In this document: piece by piece, positions 9,141 to 18,378 of the stretch | Position numbering within the stretch: position 1 is the stretch's first letter | How the letters are laid out: each line of letters begins with the position of its first letter | NCBI RefSeq assembly: GCF_023347275.1 | Contig: NZ_CP094468.1 | Span: 868,001-932,000, forward strand | Reading direction: 5' to 3' | From: Faecalibacterium sp. I3-3-89 | Lineage (GTDB): Bacteria; Bacillota; Clostridia; Oscillospirales; Ruminococcaceae | DNA length: 64,000 nucleotides | The notes under the pieces: generated by a model | What the model was told of the DNA's origin: nothing | The model's database searches: none | Seen by the model: only the letters and a program-made list of their open reading frames with translations | Made by a program: the position numbers and the translations under genes

Positions 9141-9947
9141 TCAGCCCTTTCCCATCTCTTTTGTCTTATTGTAGGCGGCGAGGACGGCGTCCATCACAGC
9201 GCCCCGCATCCCCTTTTCTTCCAGCACCCGGACGCCTTGGATGGTGCTGCCGCCGGGGCTGCACACGGCGTCCTTGAGTGCGCCGGGGTGCTGGCCGCTC
9301 TCGAGCACCAGCTTTGCGCTGCCCAGCACCATCTGGGCGGCATACTCCTGCGCTTTGGCCCGGGGCAGGCCGCAGGCCACGCCGCCGTCGGCCAGCGCCT
9401 CGATGAACTGGTACACCCAAGCCGGGCCGCAGCCGGACACGCAGCTGGCCGCGTCGATGAGGGCCTCCGGCACGGCGTCCAGCCGCCCGGCGGGGGCCAT
9501 CAGGCGGAGGAAGTCGGCCTCCTCCTCGGCGGTGACGCCGGAGGTGCAGTACTGGATCATGCCTGCCCCCACAGAGGCCGGGGTGTTGGGCATGATGCGG
9601 ATGACCGGGTAGTCCCCGCCGGCCATCTCCTGAATGCGGCCAATGGACAGGCCTGCCGCCATGCTGTACAGCACGAAGCGGCCCGGCCGCTCGGCCAGCG
9701 TGAAGCGGAGAGGGGCAAGAAGCTCCTCCATCATCTGAGGCTTGACGGCCAAGAAGATAAGATCGCAGCGGCCTGCGACTTCGTCGTTGCTGGTGGTATT
9801 GCAGCCCAGCTCTGCGGCCAGCGCCTCCGCCTTGGCGGGGGTGCGGTTGGCCAGCCAGACGCTCTGGGGGTCGGTTGCCTTGCAGACGGCCCGGGCGATG
9901 GCCCCGCCCATGTTGCCGCAGCCTAAAAATCCGATGGTCTTTCTCAT
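9141..9947 (-). CDS. proC: Pyrroline-5-carboxylate reductase
   Basis: 268 residues, normal family length. It catalyses the last step of proline synthesis, NAD(P)H-dependent reduction of pyrroline-5-carboxylate. The N-terminal Rossmann motif GFLGCGNMGGAIA, the central VIRIMPNTPASVGAGM and the C-terminal SPGGSTIQGVRVLEE are diagnostic. The start ATG 9947 follows AGGAAGGG. It is the first gene of the proC-proB-proA operon, so the whole short proline pathway is made from one message. Confidence 0.95.
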   Translation of the reverse strand: MRKTIGFLGCGNMGGAIARAVCKATDPQSVWLANRTPAKAEALAAELGCNTTSNDEVAGRCDLIFLAVKPQMMEELLAPLRFTLAERPGRFVLYSMAAGLSIGRIQEMAGGDYPVIRIMPNTPASVGAGMIQYCTSGVTAEEEADFLRLMAPAGRLDAVPEALIDAASCVSGCGPAWVYQFIEALADGGVACGLPRAKAQEYAAQMVLGSAKLVLESGQHPGALKDAVCSPGGSTIQGVRVLEEKGMRGAVMDAVLAAYNKTKEMGKG

Positions 9948-9970
9948 ACTTACCCTTCCTTTCTGCTTTC

Positions 9971-9999
9971 CATTTAAGCACAGCCGGGCAGAAAATCAA
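9971..9999 (-). promoter_or_regulatory. Probable proC operon promoter
   Basis: Minus-strand TTGATT (9994-9999) and TAAATG (9971-9976) are spaced by 17 bp and lie 24 bp before the proC start. Confidence 0.5.
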
Positions 10000-10106
10000 G
10001 TATTTTGTCTCTGCTGCGGGGGAAAAGAGGCAGCCTTTGCCGGAAATAAAGAGGAAACACCCGGCGGTGGGACACAAAAAGTTCATGAAAATGTTGGAAA
10101 AGATGC

Positions 10107-10136
10107 TTGCACTGTCCCGACGGTCTGCGGTATCAT
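10107..10136 (+). promoter_or_regulatory. Probable promoter of the TetR-family gene
   Basis: TTGCAC (10107-10112) and TATCAT (10131-10136) with an 18-bp spacer, about 100 bp ahead of the regulator gene. Confidence 0.45.
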
Positions 10137-10237
10137 AAAGATATGACCGATGAAAGTTGGAAAACTCTGCGCGCGGCAGAGGGACAGGCAGAGAGCCTTG
10201 GGGCAAGAGGCTCTGGCCGGAAAGGATGGGCATTCTT

Positions 10238-10813
10238 GTGGCACAGACGACAAAACGGGCACTGGAAGCATCGCTGAAAAAGCTGCTCCTCCGCAAGCCC
10301 CTGAATAAGATCACGATCAGCGACATCACCGAGGACTGCGGCGTCAACCGCATGACATTTTATTATCATTTCAAGGACATCTATGACCTTGTGGACTGGA
10401 TCCTGATGGAGGATGCCGCCGAGGCGCTGGAGGGACTTCAGGATTTCGAGACGTGGAGCGGGGCGCTCCGGGAGATGCTGGAAAAGGTGCAGGCTAATCG
10501 GGTGCTGGTGCTGAACGTCTACCGCTCGGTCAGCCGCGAACAAGTGGAGCAGTACCTTTGTAAGATGCTGGACCCGCTGCTGCGGATATTCGTGGAGCGG
10601 CTGAACATCCCGGTAAAAGAGGAAGACAAGCAGTTCATCATCGACTTTTACAAGTACGGCTTCGTGGGGCTGGCGCTGGAATGGATCCGCCGCGACATGA
10701 AGGCCGACCCGGCCATCATGGCCGAGCGCCTGAACACCATCATGCAGGGCGACCTGAAGCGGGCCTTGCAGCGCTTCCGCACGGATGGAAAAGCATCAAT
10801 CGAGACAGACTGA
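10238..10813 (+). CDS. TetR/AcrR-family transcriptional regulator (DhaS-like)
   Basis: 191 residues from GTG 10238. The N-terminal helix-turn-helix (about 20-45) reads KITISDITEDCGVNRMTFYYHFKDIYDLV, very close to the DhaS-like subgroup of TetR proteins. The C-terminal half fits the ligand-binding domain of that subgroup. An ATG at 10226 is in frame, but its GGAAAGG touches the start codon; GTG 10238 has a spacing of 12 and matches the family N terminus better. Its target is unknown. The following radical SAM gene has its own leader after a strong terminator. Confidence 0.85.
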   Translation: MAQTTKRALEASLKKLLLRKPLNKITISDITEDCGVNRMTFYYHFKDIYDLVDWILMEDAAEALEGLQDFETWSGALREMLEKVQANRVLVLNVYRSVSREQVEQYLCKMLDPLLRIFVERLNIPVKEEDKQFIIDFYKYGFVGLALEWIRRDMKADPAIMAERLNTIMQGDLKRALQRFRTDGKASIETD

Positions 10814-10825
10814 TAAAAAATTGAG

Positions 10826-10870
10826 CAACAAAAGCAGGGTGATGGAAAAACTATCACCCTGCTTTTGTTG
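10826..10870. terminator. Terminator after the TetR-family gene
   Basis: A 17-bp perfect stem (10826-10842 with 10854-10870) with the arms starting in AACAAAA and ending in TTTTGTTG. Confidence 0.85.
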
Positions 10871-10949
10871 TTTATAGAACCTTTGCGGAGAAAATGTTAA
10901 AGTATTGTCAAAGAAAACCGGCAAAGAACCGGCTAAGGAGGCTGACATT

Positions 10950-12377
10950 ATGAGTACCGCATTGGATTCTCTGAGCCACAAGGTGCAGCGTGCTGCTGTC
11001 GGGACGATGGTGGATGTCGCACTGGCCCATGTCAACAAGGACCGTCAGAAGGCGATCGCCGAGATGGTGGACGTGGCAAAGCAGTTTTACGGCGATTCGT
11101 TCAGCGAGGAGACCTACGAGCACGCCCGCGCCGTGCTGGCTGACCCGGACAGCAAGTGGTCGAAGCTCATCAACTGTGTGCTCAGCCAGACAGACCCCAA
11201 TGTGGCCCGCACCACGGCCCTCAACCTCGGCTATGAGGCATTCTTCCGGGGCACCAAGACCATCCGGGAGAACCGGGTCAAGTACCGCTGCAACATCCCG
11301 TGGCTCATCCTCTTCGACCCCACTTCGGCCTGCAATATGCACTGTGTGGGCTGCTGGGCGGGCGAGTACGGCCACAAGAACAACCTCAGCTTTGAGGATA
11401 TGGACAAGATCGTCACCGAAGGCAAGGCGCTGGGCGTCTACCTCTATATGCTCACCGGCGGCGAGCCGCTGGTGCGGAAGGCGGACATCCTTCGTCTGGC
11501 GGAGAAGCACAACGATGTGCAGTTCGCCATCTACACCAACTCCACCCTCATCGACGAGCCGTTCTGTGAGCAGGTGGTAAAGCTGGGCAACATCGCCTTC
11601 ATGCTCTCCATCGAGGGCACGCCTTCCACCAACGATGCCCGGCGGGGCGAGGGGCACTATGCCGCTGTCATGCACGCGATGGACCTGCTGAAGGCCCACG
11701 GCATCCTCTTCGGGACGTCCATCTGCTATACGAGGGACAACCTTGAGGCCGTCACCAGCGACCACTTCATGCGGATGCTCTGCGATAAGGGCGCGCATTT
11801 CGGCTTCTACTTCCATTACATGCCGGTAGGCAACGAGGCTGCGCCCGAACTGATGCCCACCCCGGCCCAGCGCAAGTATATGCTGGAGCGCATCCGGTAT
11901 CTCCGCTCGGAGAAGAGCGACATCCCGTTCTACCCGATGGACTTCCAGAACGACGGCGAGTTCGTGGGCGGCTGCATCGCAGGTGGACGCAACTACTTCC
12001 ACATCAACTCGGCGGGCGACGCCGAACCCTGCGTCTTTATCCACTACTCGAACGCCAACATCCACGACAGCAGCATCCTCGACATCCTCCGCAGCCCCCT
12101 CTTCATGTCCTATCACAATGGGCAGCCTTTCAATAAAAACCACCTGCGGCCCTGTCCGATGCTGGAAAATCCCGAGCTGCTGCGGAAGATGGTCCACGAC
12201 ACCGGTGCCCACAGCACGGATCTGCAGTCCCCCGAGACCGTAGACCACCTCTGCGACAAGTGTGCGGCCTATGCGGCAGACTGGCAGCCTGTGGCCGACG
12301 AGATCTGGTCTCACGTCACGCTCCGGGAGAGCCGGTACGAGAACTACAAGGACTGGAGACCCACCACCGCGAAATGA
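10950..12377 (+). CDS. Radical SAM protein with C-terminal cysteine cluster
   Basis: 475 residues from ATG 10950, which follows TAAGGAGG. An N-terminal segment of about 110 residues without a known motif precedes the radical SAM core: CNMHCVGC (CxxxCxxC) binds the 4Fe-4S cluster, and MLTGGEPL is the SAM-binding GGE motif. C-terminal cysteines (GGCIAGG, AEPCVF, CPML, CDKCAAY) suggest an auxiliary SPASM-like cluster. Such proteins modify peptides or small molecules; no precursor peptide is visible next door. Function is unknown. A conserved Clostridia family of this length is likely but unchecked. Confidence 0.85.
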   Translation: MSTALDSLSHKVQRAAVGTMVDVALAHVNKDRQKAIAEMVDVAKQFYGDSFSEETYEHARAVLADPDSKWSKLINCVLSQTDPNVARTTALNLGYEAFFRGTKTIRENRVKYRCNIPWLILFDPTSACNMHCVGCWAGEYGHKNNLSFEDMDKIVTEGKALGVYLYMLTGGEPLVRKADILRLAEKHNDVQFAIYTNSTLIDEPFCEQVVKLGNIAFMLSIEGTPSTNDARRGEGHYAAVMHAMDLLKAHGILFGTSICYTRDNLEAVTSDHFMRMLCDKGAHFGFYFHYMPVGNEAAPELMPTPAQRKYMLERIRYLRSEKSDIPFYPMDFQNDGEFVGGCIAGGRNYFHINSAGDAEPCVFIHYSNANIHDSSILDILRSPLFMSYHNGQPFNKNHLRPCPMLENPELLRKMVHDTGAHSTDLQSPETVDHLCDKCAAYAADWQPVADEIWSHVTLRESRYENYKDWRPTTAK

Positions 12378-12415
12378 CTTTATCGGTCTTTCCACTGGAA
12401 TAAAAATGCGCAGAA

Positions 12416-12461
12416 AAGCCCCCATCTTCACCGGCTGAGGCAGCCGGGAGGATGGGGGCTT
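12416..12461. terminator. Bidirectional terminator
   Basis: An 11-bp outer stem (12416-12426 with 12451-12461) contains an inner 7-bp stem. It lies between convergent genes and has A-rich and T-rich flanks. Confidence 0.8.
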
Positions 12462-12468
12462 GTTCTTG

Positions 12469-13746
12469 TTATTCTTCGCCGGAGTCGATGACGATCTCGG
12501 TCCCGCTCTCTGCTTCGGCAGGGGCGGGAGCCGGGTCATCCGGGTCGCCGAACTCTTCATGGTAGGTTTCTACCTGCCCGAGCTGGCCGTTGCGGCGGAG
12601 GCCATGGAACACCAGCTTCTTGATGATGTCGTAGATGACGGCAAACAGCGGCACACCTACGATCATGCCCACGAAGCCCCACAGCCCGCCAAACAGCAGG
12701 ATGGAGAAGAGCACCCAGAAGCTGGAAAGTCCGGTGGTGTTGCCCAAGATCTTCGGGCCGATGACGTTGCCGTCCAGCTGCTGGAGCACCAGAACGAAGA
12801 GCACGAACCAGAGGGCCTTGATGGGACTCTGGATGAGGATGAGCAGGGTGGCGGGGACCGCACCGATGAAGGGGCCGAAGAAGGGGATGACGTTGGTGAC
12901 GCCGATGATGACGGATACCAGCAGAGCGCTGGGGAACTTGAAGACGATGCAGGCAAAGTAGCAGAGCACGCCAATGATGGCAGAGTCCAGAATCTTGCCG
13001 TTGATGAAGCCGCCGAACATCCGGTCTGCGTAAAGGACTTCTTCCTGAATGAGCTGCGCCCAGCGGGGCTTGAAGATGCTGTAAAGGATCATCTTGGCCT
13101 GCTTGACAAGTTTTTTGCGGCTGGCCAGCAGGTAGACCGCGACGATAAGGCCGATGAGCAGGTTCTTGAACCACATCACCACGTTTATGACGCCCACGCC
13201 CACGCTGCTCAGGATGCCCTGCAGGTTTTGGAGGGAGGGCAGCAGGGTGGTGCGCAGAGAGGCCAGATTGCTCGTGATGGCATCGTAAGCGTCGTTAAAG
13301 TAGCCCATCAGGGTCGCATTGTCCAGAAAGACGTCCTGCGTGTTGACCCACCGCATGAAGCGGGCGATGCTGGTCTGGGCCGTGTAGTAGAGGGAGGTGA
13401 CGCTGGAGATGACCTGCGGCACCACCATCATCACCAGCGCGTAGACCACCAGAATGCCGAAGAGCAGGGTGGCAGCGATGGCCAGCATATTGGCCAGACC
13501 GTGCATCTTCTGGGGGAAGATGCGGTGCAGAAAGTTCTCGATGGTGTTGCACACCGGCTTGAGCAGGTAGGCGATGACCGCACCATAGATGAAGGGCATC
13601 AGGATGCCGGTCATGGTGGAGACGGCGTCGCCGAAGCCGTCGAAGCGGTAGATGAAGAAGAAAAAGAGGATGCTCAGGCTTATCGCACCAAAGCCCGCCA
13701 ACATTCCGTAGATGTAGGGCTTGATGTGCGGTTTTTTGTCCATCAT
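12469..13746 (-). CDS. AI-2E family transporter (permease)
   Basis: About 425 residues. It shows the AI-2E/TqsA/PerM plan of about eight membrane segments: two N-terminal helices, a long amphipathic central region (about 120-215), then a four-helix block with VTNVIPFFGPFIGAVPA and QQLDGNVIGPKILG, the family signature. The acidic tail (PAPAEAESG and beyond) is cytoplasmic. A start at ATG 13746 has GGAG 6 bp upstream; the first ATG at 13758 does not. It follows but after about 50 bp with a small hairpin (13760-13777), so it may be partly cotranscribed. Substrate unknown; homologues export AI-2, ions or metabolites. Confidence 0.88.
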   Translation of the reverse strand: MMDKKPHIKPYIYGMLAGFGAISLSILFFFFIYRFDGFGDAVSTMTGILMPFIYGAVIAYLLKPVCNTIENFLHRIFPQKMHGLANMLAIAATLLFGILVVYALVMMVVPQVISSVTSLYYTAQTSIARFMRWVNTQDVFLDNATLMGYFNDAYDAITSNLASLRTTLLPSLQNLQGILSSVGVGVINVVMWFKNLLIGLIVAVYLLASRKKLVKQAKMILYSIFKPRWAQLIQEEVLYADRMFGGFINGKILDSAIIGVLCYFACIVFKFPSALLVSVIIGVTNVIPFFGPFIGAVPATLLILIQSPIKALWFVLFVLVLQQLDGNVIGPKILGNTTGLSSFWVLFSILLFGGLWGFVGMIVGVPLFAVIYDIIKKLVFHGLRRNGQLGQVETYHEEFGDPDDPAPAPAEAESGTEIVIDSGEE

Positions 13747-13794
13747 GTGAGACTCCATTCCTGCCGCAGACGGCAGGAGCCGATACGGCGATGT

Positions 13795-15141
13795 TTAGAT
13801 TTTGTTGCTGCGGCGCCAGATGTGCATCTTCTCGGCCTCTTTGATGAGCTGCTCACGGAAGTCGGGGTGTGCCACGTTGATGAGGGCCTCAGCCTTCTCC
13901 CAAGTGGTCAGGCCCTTGAGGTTGACGCAGCCGTACTCGGTGCAGAGATAATGCAGGTTGGCGCGGGTGTCGGTGATGATGCTGCCATTTTCCAGCGTGG
14001 GACGGATGCGGCTCTCCAGCTGGCCGGTCTTTTTATTAAAGAAGGTGGAGGACAGGCAGATGAAGCTCTTGCCGCCCTTGGAGAGGTAGGCACCCAGCAC
14101 GAAGTCCAGCTGGCCGCCTGCACCGGAGATGTGCTTGATACCGGCGCTCTCCGCGTTCACCTGACCAAACAGGTCGATGTCCACCGCATTGTTGATGGAG
14201 ATGAAGTTGTCCAGTGCGGAGATGCTGCGGATGTCGTTGGTGTAATCGACGGGGGCGGACATACACTCGGGATTGTTGTTGAGGTAGTCGTACATCTTCT
14301 GGGTGCCGGCACCGAAGGCGTAGACCTGACGGCCCTTGTCCAGCTGCTTGTGTGCGCCGGTGATCTTGCCGGCCTTAGCGATGTCCACAAAGGCATCGAC
14401 GTACATCTCCGTGTGGACGCCGAGGTCCTTCAGGTCGCTCTGGGCGATGAGGCTGCCGATGGCGTTGGGCATACCGCCGATGCCCAGCTGCAGGCAGGCA
14501 CCATTGGGGATCTGGGGCACGACGAGATTTGCGACCTTCAGATCGACCTCAGAAGCGGGGCCGGCAGCGGCCATCTGGCCAATGGGCGGGTTGCTGCCCT
14601 CCACGATGCCGGTGACCCGGGAGACGTGGACGCAGTTCTCCATGCCGCCGAGGCAGCGGGGCATATTGGTGTTGACTTCGACGACGATCTTCTTGGCCTT
14701 CTCGCAGACAGCGCCCAGATGAGAAGCGCTGGGGCCGAAGTTGAAGTAGCCGTGCTCGTCCATCGGCGTCACCTGAAAGACGGCGACATCCAGCGGGTCG
14801 GGGCTTTCGCGGTAATAGCGGGGAAGCTCAGAATACCGGATGGGGGAGTAGAACGAAAAGCCCTGTGCGATGGCCTTGCGCTCGATGCCGCCCATATGCC
14901 AGCTGTTCCAGGTCATGTGGGCAGCAGGATCGTCGATCTGGAAGATCTCGGGCACCCACATCAGGATGCCGCCGCGGAAGTTGACATTCTCCAGCTCCGG
15001 CAGGCGCTTTGCAAGGGCGGCGTCCACGGCCACAGGGGTGTTGACACACCAGCCGTAGTCCACCCAGTCGCCGCTCTTGACCAGCGCGGCAGCCTGCTCG
15101 GCGGTCATCTTTTTCTGCGCGTACATTTCCTTAAAATCCAT
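13795..15141 (-). CDS. but: Butyryl-CoA:acetate CoA-transferase
   Basis: 448 residues. It exchanges CoA between butyryl-CoA and acetate, releasing butyrate, the final step of butyrate fermentation. The sequence shows [15 protein letters not shown] and the catalytic Glu245 in [11 protein letters not shown], as in the 4-hydroxybutyrate/butyryl CoA-transferase family. The start ATG 15141 has AGGAGAGG upstream; the longer open frame has no start signals. The gene lies back-to-back with coaD and the butyrate cluster at 16254-22763. Its promoter overlaps a Rex-like operator. Distinguishing it from 4-hydroxybutyrate CoA-transferase rests on this context. Confidence 0.93.
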   Translation of the reverse strand: MDFKEMYAQKKMTAEQAAALVKSGDWVDYGWCVNTPVAVDAALAKRLPELENVNFRGGILMWVPEIFQIDDPAAHMTWNSWHMGGIERKAIAQGFSFYSPIRYSELPRYYRESPDPLDVAVFQVTPMDEHGYFNFGPSASHLGAVCEKAKKIVVEVNTNMPRCLGGMENCVHVSRVTGIVEGSNPPIGQMAAAGPASEVDLKVANLVVPQIPNGACLQLGIGGMPNAIGSLIAQSDLKDLGVHTEMYVDAFVDIAKAGKITGAHKQLDKGRQVYAFGAGTQKMYDYLNNNPECMSAPVDYTNDIRSISALDNFISINNAVDIDLFGQVNAESAGIKHISGAGGQLDFVLGAYLSKGGKSFICLSSTFFNKKTGQLESRIRPTLENGSIITDTRANLHYLCTEYGCVNLKGLTTWEKAEALINVAHPDFREQLIKEAEKMHIWRRSNKI

Positions 15142-15658
15142 TATAAACCATCCTCTCCTATAATAACATAAAAGAATTGTAAATTTACCATTTACATTCC
15201 TGCGGAACAAAGATCTTTGCCGGAAATTTACCGTTCGTTTCCAGTTTTGACACCGGCTTATCACATCCCGGCGGTATCCTTGGAAACAGCAGGACGGATG
15301 CCTCCGGCAGAGGCAGACTTGCTCAACTTAGTTATAACATTAACAAAGAGCAGAATCAAGCCCCCTTTCGCAAAAAATAGCCCTACGGACAAGGTGACTA
15401 AAAATCTTAGCAATTTGTGGGGATAATTTGGTACGACAAAAACAAATTTTTTTGAAAAAAGACTTGATAAAATTTTGACAATATGGTTTACTTAATGTGT
15501 ACCAAGACAAAGCGCCCCAGTGTGACGTTAATTGACTAAAAATTAACGATGTTGCGAGGGGCGTATGCCTCGATACTTGAAGCGGGAACTGAAAAGTGCT
15601 ATCATGGCAACACCAAATTGCGCTTTTCCAAAGCGCGGCGATAAAGGAGACCATACCG
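15142..15658. other. Divergent intergenic region but/coaD
   Basis: It holds the but promoter described separately, an 8-bp inverted repeat (15526-15533 with 15541-15548), and a coaD promoter TTGAAG (15577-15582) - 17 bp - TATCAT (15600-15605). A second weak minus-strand promoter-like pair lies closer to but. No ORF or RNA gene is recognised. Confidence 0.5.
15329..15359 (-). promoter_or_regulatory. but promoter overlapped by a Rex-like operator
   Basis: On the minus strand TTGATT (15354-15359), a 17-bp spacer and TATAAC (15331-15336) form a good promoter. Bases 15329-15346 match the Rex consensus TTGTTAA-N4-TTAACAA at 12 of 14 positions, with one half perfect. The site covers the -10, where a bound NADH-responsive repressor would block initiation. 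The leader would be about 180 nt. Confidence 0.6.
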
Positions 15659-16162
15659 ATGGCAACAGCAGTTTACCCCGGGTCCTTCGACCCGGTCACG
15701 AGAGGACATCTCGACATCATCAAGCGGGCAGCAAAGATCAACGACCACCTCATTGTGGCAGTGCTCATCAACAGCGCGAAGAACCCTCTGTTCACCGTAG
15801 AGGAGCGGGTGGCGCTGCTGCAGGAGTGCTGCAAGGACATCCCGAATGTGACGGTGGAGAGCTTTGACGGCCTGACCGTGGAGTTCGCCAAGAAGCGCCA
15901 CGCCTCGGTGATGGTGCGGGGCCTGCGGGCCGTGACGGATTTCGAAAACGAGATCCAGCTGGCGCAGACCAACCACGCACTGATGCCCGGCATCGAGACC
16001 ATGTTCCTCGCCACCAGCATCAAGTGGAGCTACCTTTCCTCCACCATCGTCAAGGAGGCTGCCCGCTACGGCAGCAACATCTCCAAGTTCGTGACGCCCA
16101 ACGTAGAAGCGGCCATCCACGCGAAAGTGGAGCAACTTCAGGCAGAAGGAAAGACCATCTGA
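15659..16162 (+). CDS. coaD: Pantetheine-phosphate adenylyltransferase
   Basis: 167 residues, the usual length. It transfers AMP from ATP to 4'-phosphopantetheine, the penultimate step of coenzyme A synthesis. YPGSFDPVTRGHLDII carries the nucleotidyltransferase (T/H)xGH motif (Thr14-His17), and SIKWSYLSSTIVKE is the second ATP-binding motif. The start ATG 15659 has AAAGGAG upstream. It sits between but and the butyrate cluster, whose enzymes all use CoA esters. A small hairpin (16180-16197) follows. Confidence 0.95.
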   Translation: MATAVYPGSFDPVTRGHLDIIKRAAKINDHLIVAVLINSAKNPLFTVEERVALLQECCKDIPNVTVESFDGLTVEFAKKRHASVMVRGLRAVTDFENEIQLAQTNHALMPGIETMFLATSIKWSYLSSTIVKEAARYGSNISKFVTPNVEAAIHAKVEQLQAEGKTI

Positions 16163-16208
16163 TCCCTTTTATCATGCAGAAAGGCTCTCGGGCCTTTTGA
16201 TAGATCGT

Positions 16209-16227
16209 TTTACGAAAACCCCGTAAA
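16209..16227 (+). promoter_or_regulatory. Inverted repeat TTTACG-N7-CGTAAA before thl
   Basis: Perfect 6-bp arms (16209-16214 and 16222-16227), 27 bp ahead of the thl start. It is a possible operator; I could not place a convincing promoter around it. Confidence 0.35.
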
Positions 16228-16253
16228 TATACACATTTCAGGAGGCTATTAAC

Positions 16254-17471
16254 ATGAAAAAAATTGTTATCGCATCTGCCTGCCGTACCGCTATTGGTAA
16301 GTTTGGCGGCACTCTGGCAAACGTCCCTGCTGCTGAGCTTGGCTCCATCGTCATCAAGGAAGCTCTGAACCGTGCAAACGTGAAGCCTGAGCAGGTCGAT
16401 CATGTTTACATGGGCTGCGTCATTCAGGCTGGTCTGGGCCAGAACGTCGCCCGTCAGGCTTCCCTGAAGGCTGGCCTGCCCATCGAGACCCCCGCCGTCA
16501 CCGTCAACGTGGTCTGCGGCTCTGGTCTGAACTGCGTCAACATGGCTGCTCAGATGATCGAGGCTGGCGATGCTGACATCGTGGTCGCAGGCGGCATGGA
16601 GAACATGGATATGGCTCCCTTCGCCCTGCAGAAGGCCCGCTACGGCTACCGCATGGGTTCTCCCATGGGCAAGAGCGAGCTGGTCGATACCATGGTCAAC
16701 GATGCACTGTGGGATGCCTGCGGCTTCAACAAGCACATGGGCATGACCGCTGAGAATGTCTGCAGCAACGAGACCTATCAGAAGAAGTACGGCTACAGCC
16801 CCATCACCCGTGAGCAGCTGGATGAGTTCTCCTACAACAGCCAGATCAAGGCTGACAAGGCCATCAAGGACGGCGCATTCAAGGACGAGATCGTTCCTGT
16901 CGTCATCAAGGGCAAGAAGGGCGACACCGTGTTCGATACCGATGAAGGCCCCCGTCTGACCCCGGTCGAGAAGCTGGGCACCCTGAAGCCCGCCTTCACC
17001 AAGGACGGCATCGTGACCGCTGGCAACTCTTCTGCTATCAACGATGGCGCTGCTGCTCTGGTCGTCATGAGCGAGGAGAAGGCTAAGGAGCTGGGCATCA
17101 AGCCTCTGGCTACTTGGGTCGCAGGTGCTCTGGCAGGCGTCGAGCCTGAGGTCATGGGTCTCGGCCCCATCGCTGCCACCAAGAAGGTCATGGCAAAGAC
17201 CGGCCTGACCGTTGATGATATGGATCTGATCGAGGCCAACGAGGCATTCGCAGCTCAGTCCATCGCAGTCGGCGAGGCTCTGGGCTTCGACAAGGACAAG
17301 CTGAACGTCAACGGCGGCGCCATCGCTCTGGGCCACCCGGTCGGCGCTTCCGGCGCTCGTATCCTCGTCACCCTGCTGTATGCTATGAAGCATCGTGGTG
17401 CAAAGAAGGGTCTGGCTACCCTGTGCATCGGCGGCGGCATGGGCTGCGCAACCATCGTCGAGATGGACTAA
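16254..17471 (+). CDS. thl: Acetyl-CoA acetyltransferase (thiolase)
   Basis: 405 residues. It condenses two acetyl-CoA to acetoacetyl-CoA, the entry to the butyrate pathway. The nucleophile Cys88 (VVCGSGLN), His361 ([10 protein letters not shown]) and Cys391 (CIGGGMG) form the thiolase active site. ATG 16254 follows AGGAGG. It is the first gene of thl-crt-hbd-bcd-etfB-etfA. Codons ending in T (GCT, GGT) are commoner than in neighbouring genes, consistent with very high expression. A long hairpin separates it from crt. Confidence 0.97.
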   Translation: MKKIVIASACRTAIGKFGGTLANVPAAELGSIVIKEALNRANVKPEQVDHVYMGCVIQAGLGQNVARQASLKAGLPIETPAVTVNVVCGSGLNCVNMAAQMIEAGDADIVVAGGMENMDMAPFALQKARYGYRMGSPMGKSELVDTMVNDALWDACGFNKHMGMTAENVCSNETYQKKYGYSPITREQLDEFSYNSQIKADKAIKDGAFKDEIVPVVIKGKKGDTVFDTDEGPRLTPVEKLGTLKPAFTKDGIVTAGNSSAINDGAAALVVMSEEKAKELGIKPLATWVAGALAGVEPEVMGLGPIAATKKVMAKTGLTVDDMDLIEANEAFAAQSIAVGEALGFDKDKLNVNGGAIALGHPVGASGARILVTLLYAMKHRGAKKGLATLCIGGGMGCATIVEMD

Positions 17472-17507
17472 GTTCCCTTTGAAGGGTCACTCCGGATATT
17501 GATACCG

Positions 17508-17550
17508 CCCGGACAAGGGGCAGGACCGGAGACCTGTCCCCCTGTCCGGG
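17508..17550 (+). other. Intercistronic hairpin thl/crt
   Basis: A GC-rich imperfect stem of about 17 bp (17508-17524 with 17533-17550), with no T-run after it. More likely an mRNA-stabilising or partial-termination element than a full terminator. Confidence 0.45.
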
Positions 17551-17592
17551 GGCTGATTTGAGTAAGATATAACCTGATTGGAGGTTTTCACA

Positions 17593-18378
17593 ATGGCATT
17601 TGTAAAAACCGAGGTGCAGGGCGCTGTCGAGATCATCACCATCGACCGCCCGAAGGCACTGAACGCCCTGAACCCCGAGGTTCTGGCTGACCTGAAGGCT
17701 GCTTTCGAGGCAGTCGATCAGGAGACCATCCGCTGCATCGTCCTGACCGGCGAAGGCGACAAGAGCTTCGTGGCAGGCGCTGACATCGGCTCCATGAGCA
17801 CCATGACCAAGGCTGAGGGCGAGGCTTTCGGCAAGCTGGGCAATGATGTGTTCCTGATGATCGAGAGCTTCCCCATCCCCGTCATCGCAGCCGTCAACGG
17901 CTTCGCACTGGGCGGCGGCAATGAGCTGGCTATGAGCTGCGACATCCGCATCTGCTCCGACAACGCTGTGTTCGGTCAGCCGGAAGTCGGTCTGGGCATC
18001 ACCCCGGGCTTCGGCGGCACCCAGCGTCTGGCCCGTCTGGTGGGCATGGGCATGGCAAAGCAGCTGGTCTACTCTGCACTGAACATCAAGGCAGACGAGG
18101 CATACCGCATCGGTCTGGTCAACGCAGTGTATCCGCAGGCTGAGCTGATGGAGAATGTCCTGAAGCTGGCAGGCAAGATCGCCAAGAACGCCCCCATCGC
18201 GGTGCGCAACTGCAAGAAGGCCATCAATGACGGCATCAGCCTCCCCATCGAGAAGGCTGTCGAAGTCGAAGAGAAGCTCTTCGGCGACTGCTTCGAGACC
18301 CACGACCAGAAGGAAGGCATGGCCTGCTTCCTGAGCCGTGAGAAACCGAAGCCCAAGGCTGTGTTCACCAACAACTAA
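17593..18378 (+). CDS. crt: 3-hydroxybutyryl-CoA dehydratase (crotonase)
   Basis: 261 residues from ATG 17593, preceded by TTGGAGG. It dehydrates 3-hydroxybutyryl-CoA to crotonyl-CoA. The oxyanion-hole segment AGADIGSM (61-68) and GGGNEL with Glu111, plus Glu131 in PEVGLG, are the crotonase catalytic elements. The last 19 codons and stop are repeated almost exactly 213 bp downstream (18534-18592), in the same frame, as if an insertion had duplicated the gene tail. The gene itself is intact. Confidence 0.96.
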   Translation: MAFVKTEVQGAVEIITIDRPKALNALNPEVLADLKAAFEAVDQETIRCIVLTGEGDKSFVAGADIGSMSTMTKAEGEAFGKLGNDVFLMIESFPIPVIAAVNGFALGGGNELAMSCDIRICSDNAVFGQPEVGLGITPGFGGTQRLARLVGMGMAKQLVYSALNIKADEAYRIGLVNAVYPQAELMENVLKLAGKIAKNAPIAVRNCKKAINDGISLPIEKAVEVEEKLFGDCFETHDQKEGMACFLSREKPKPKAVFTNN

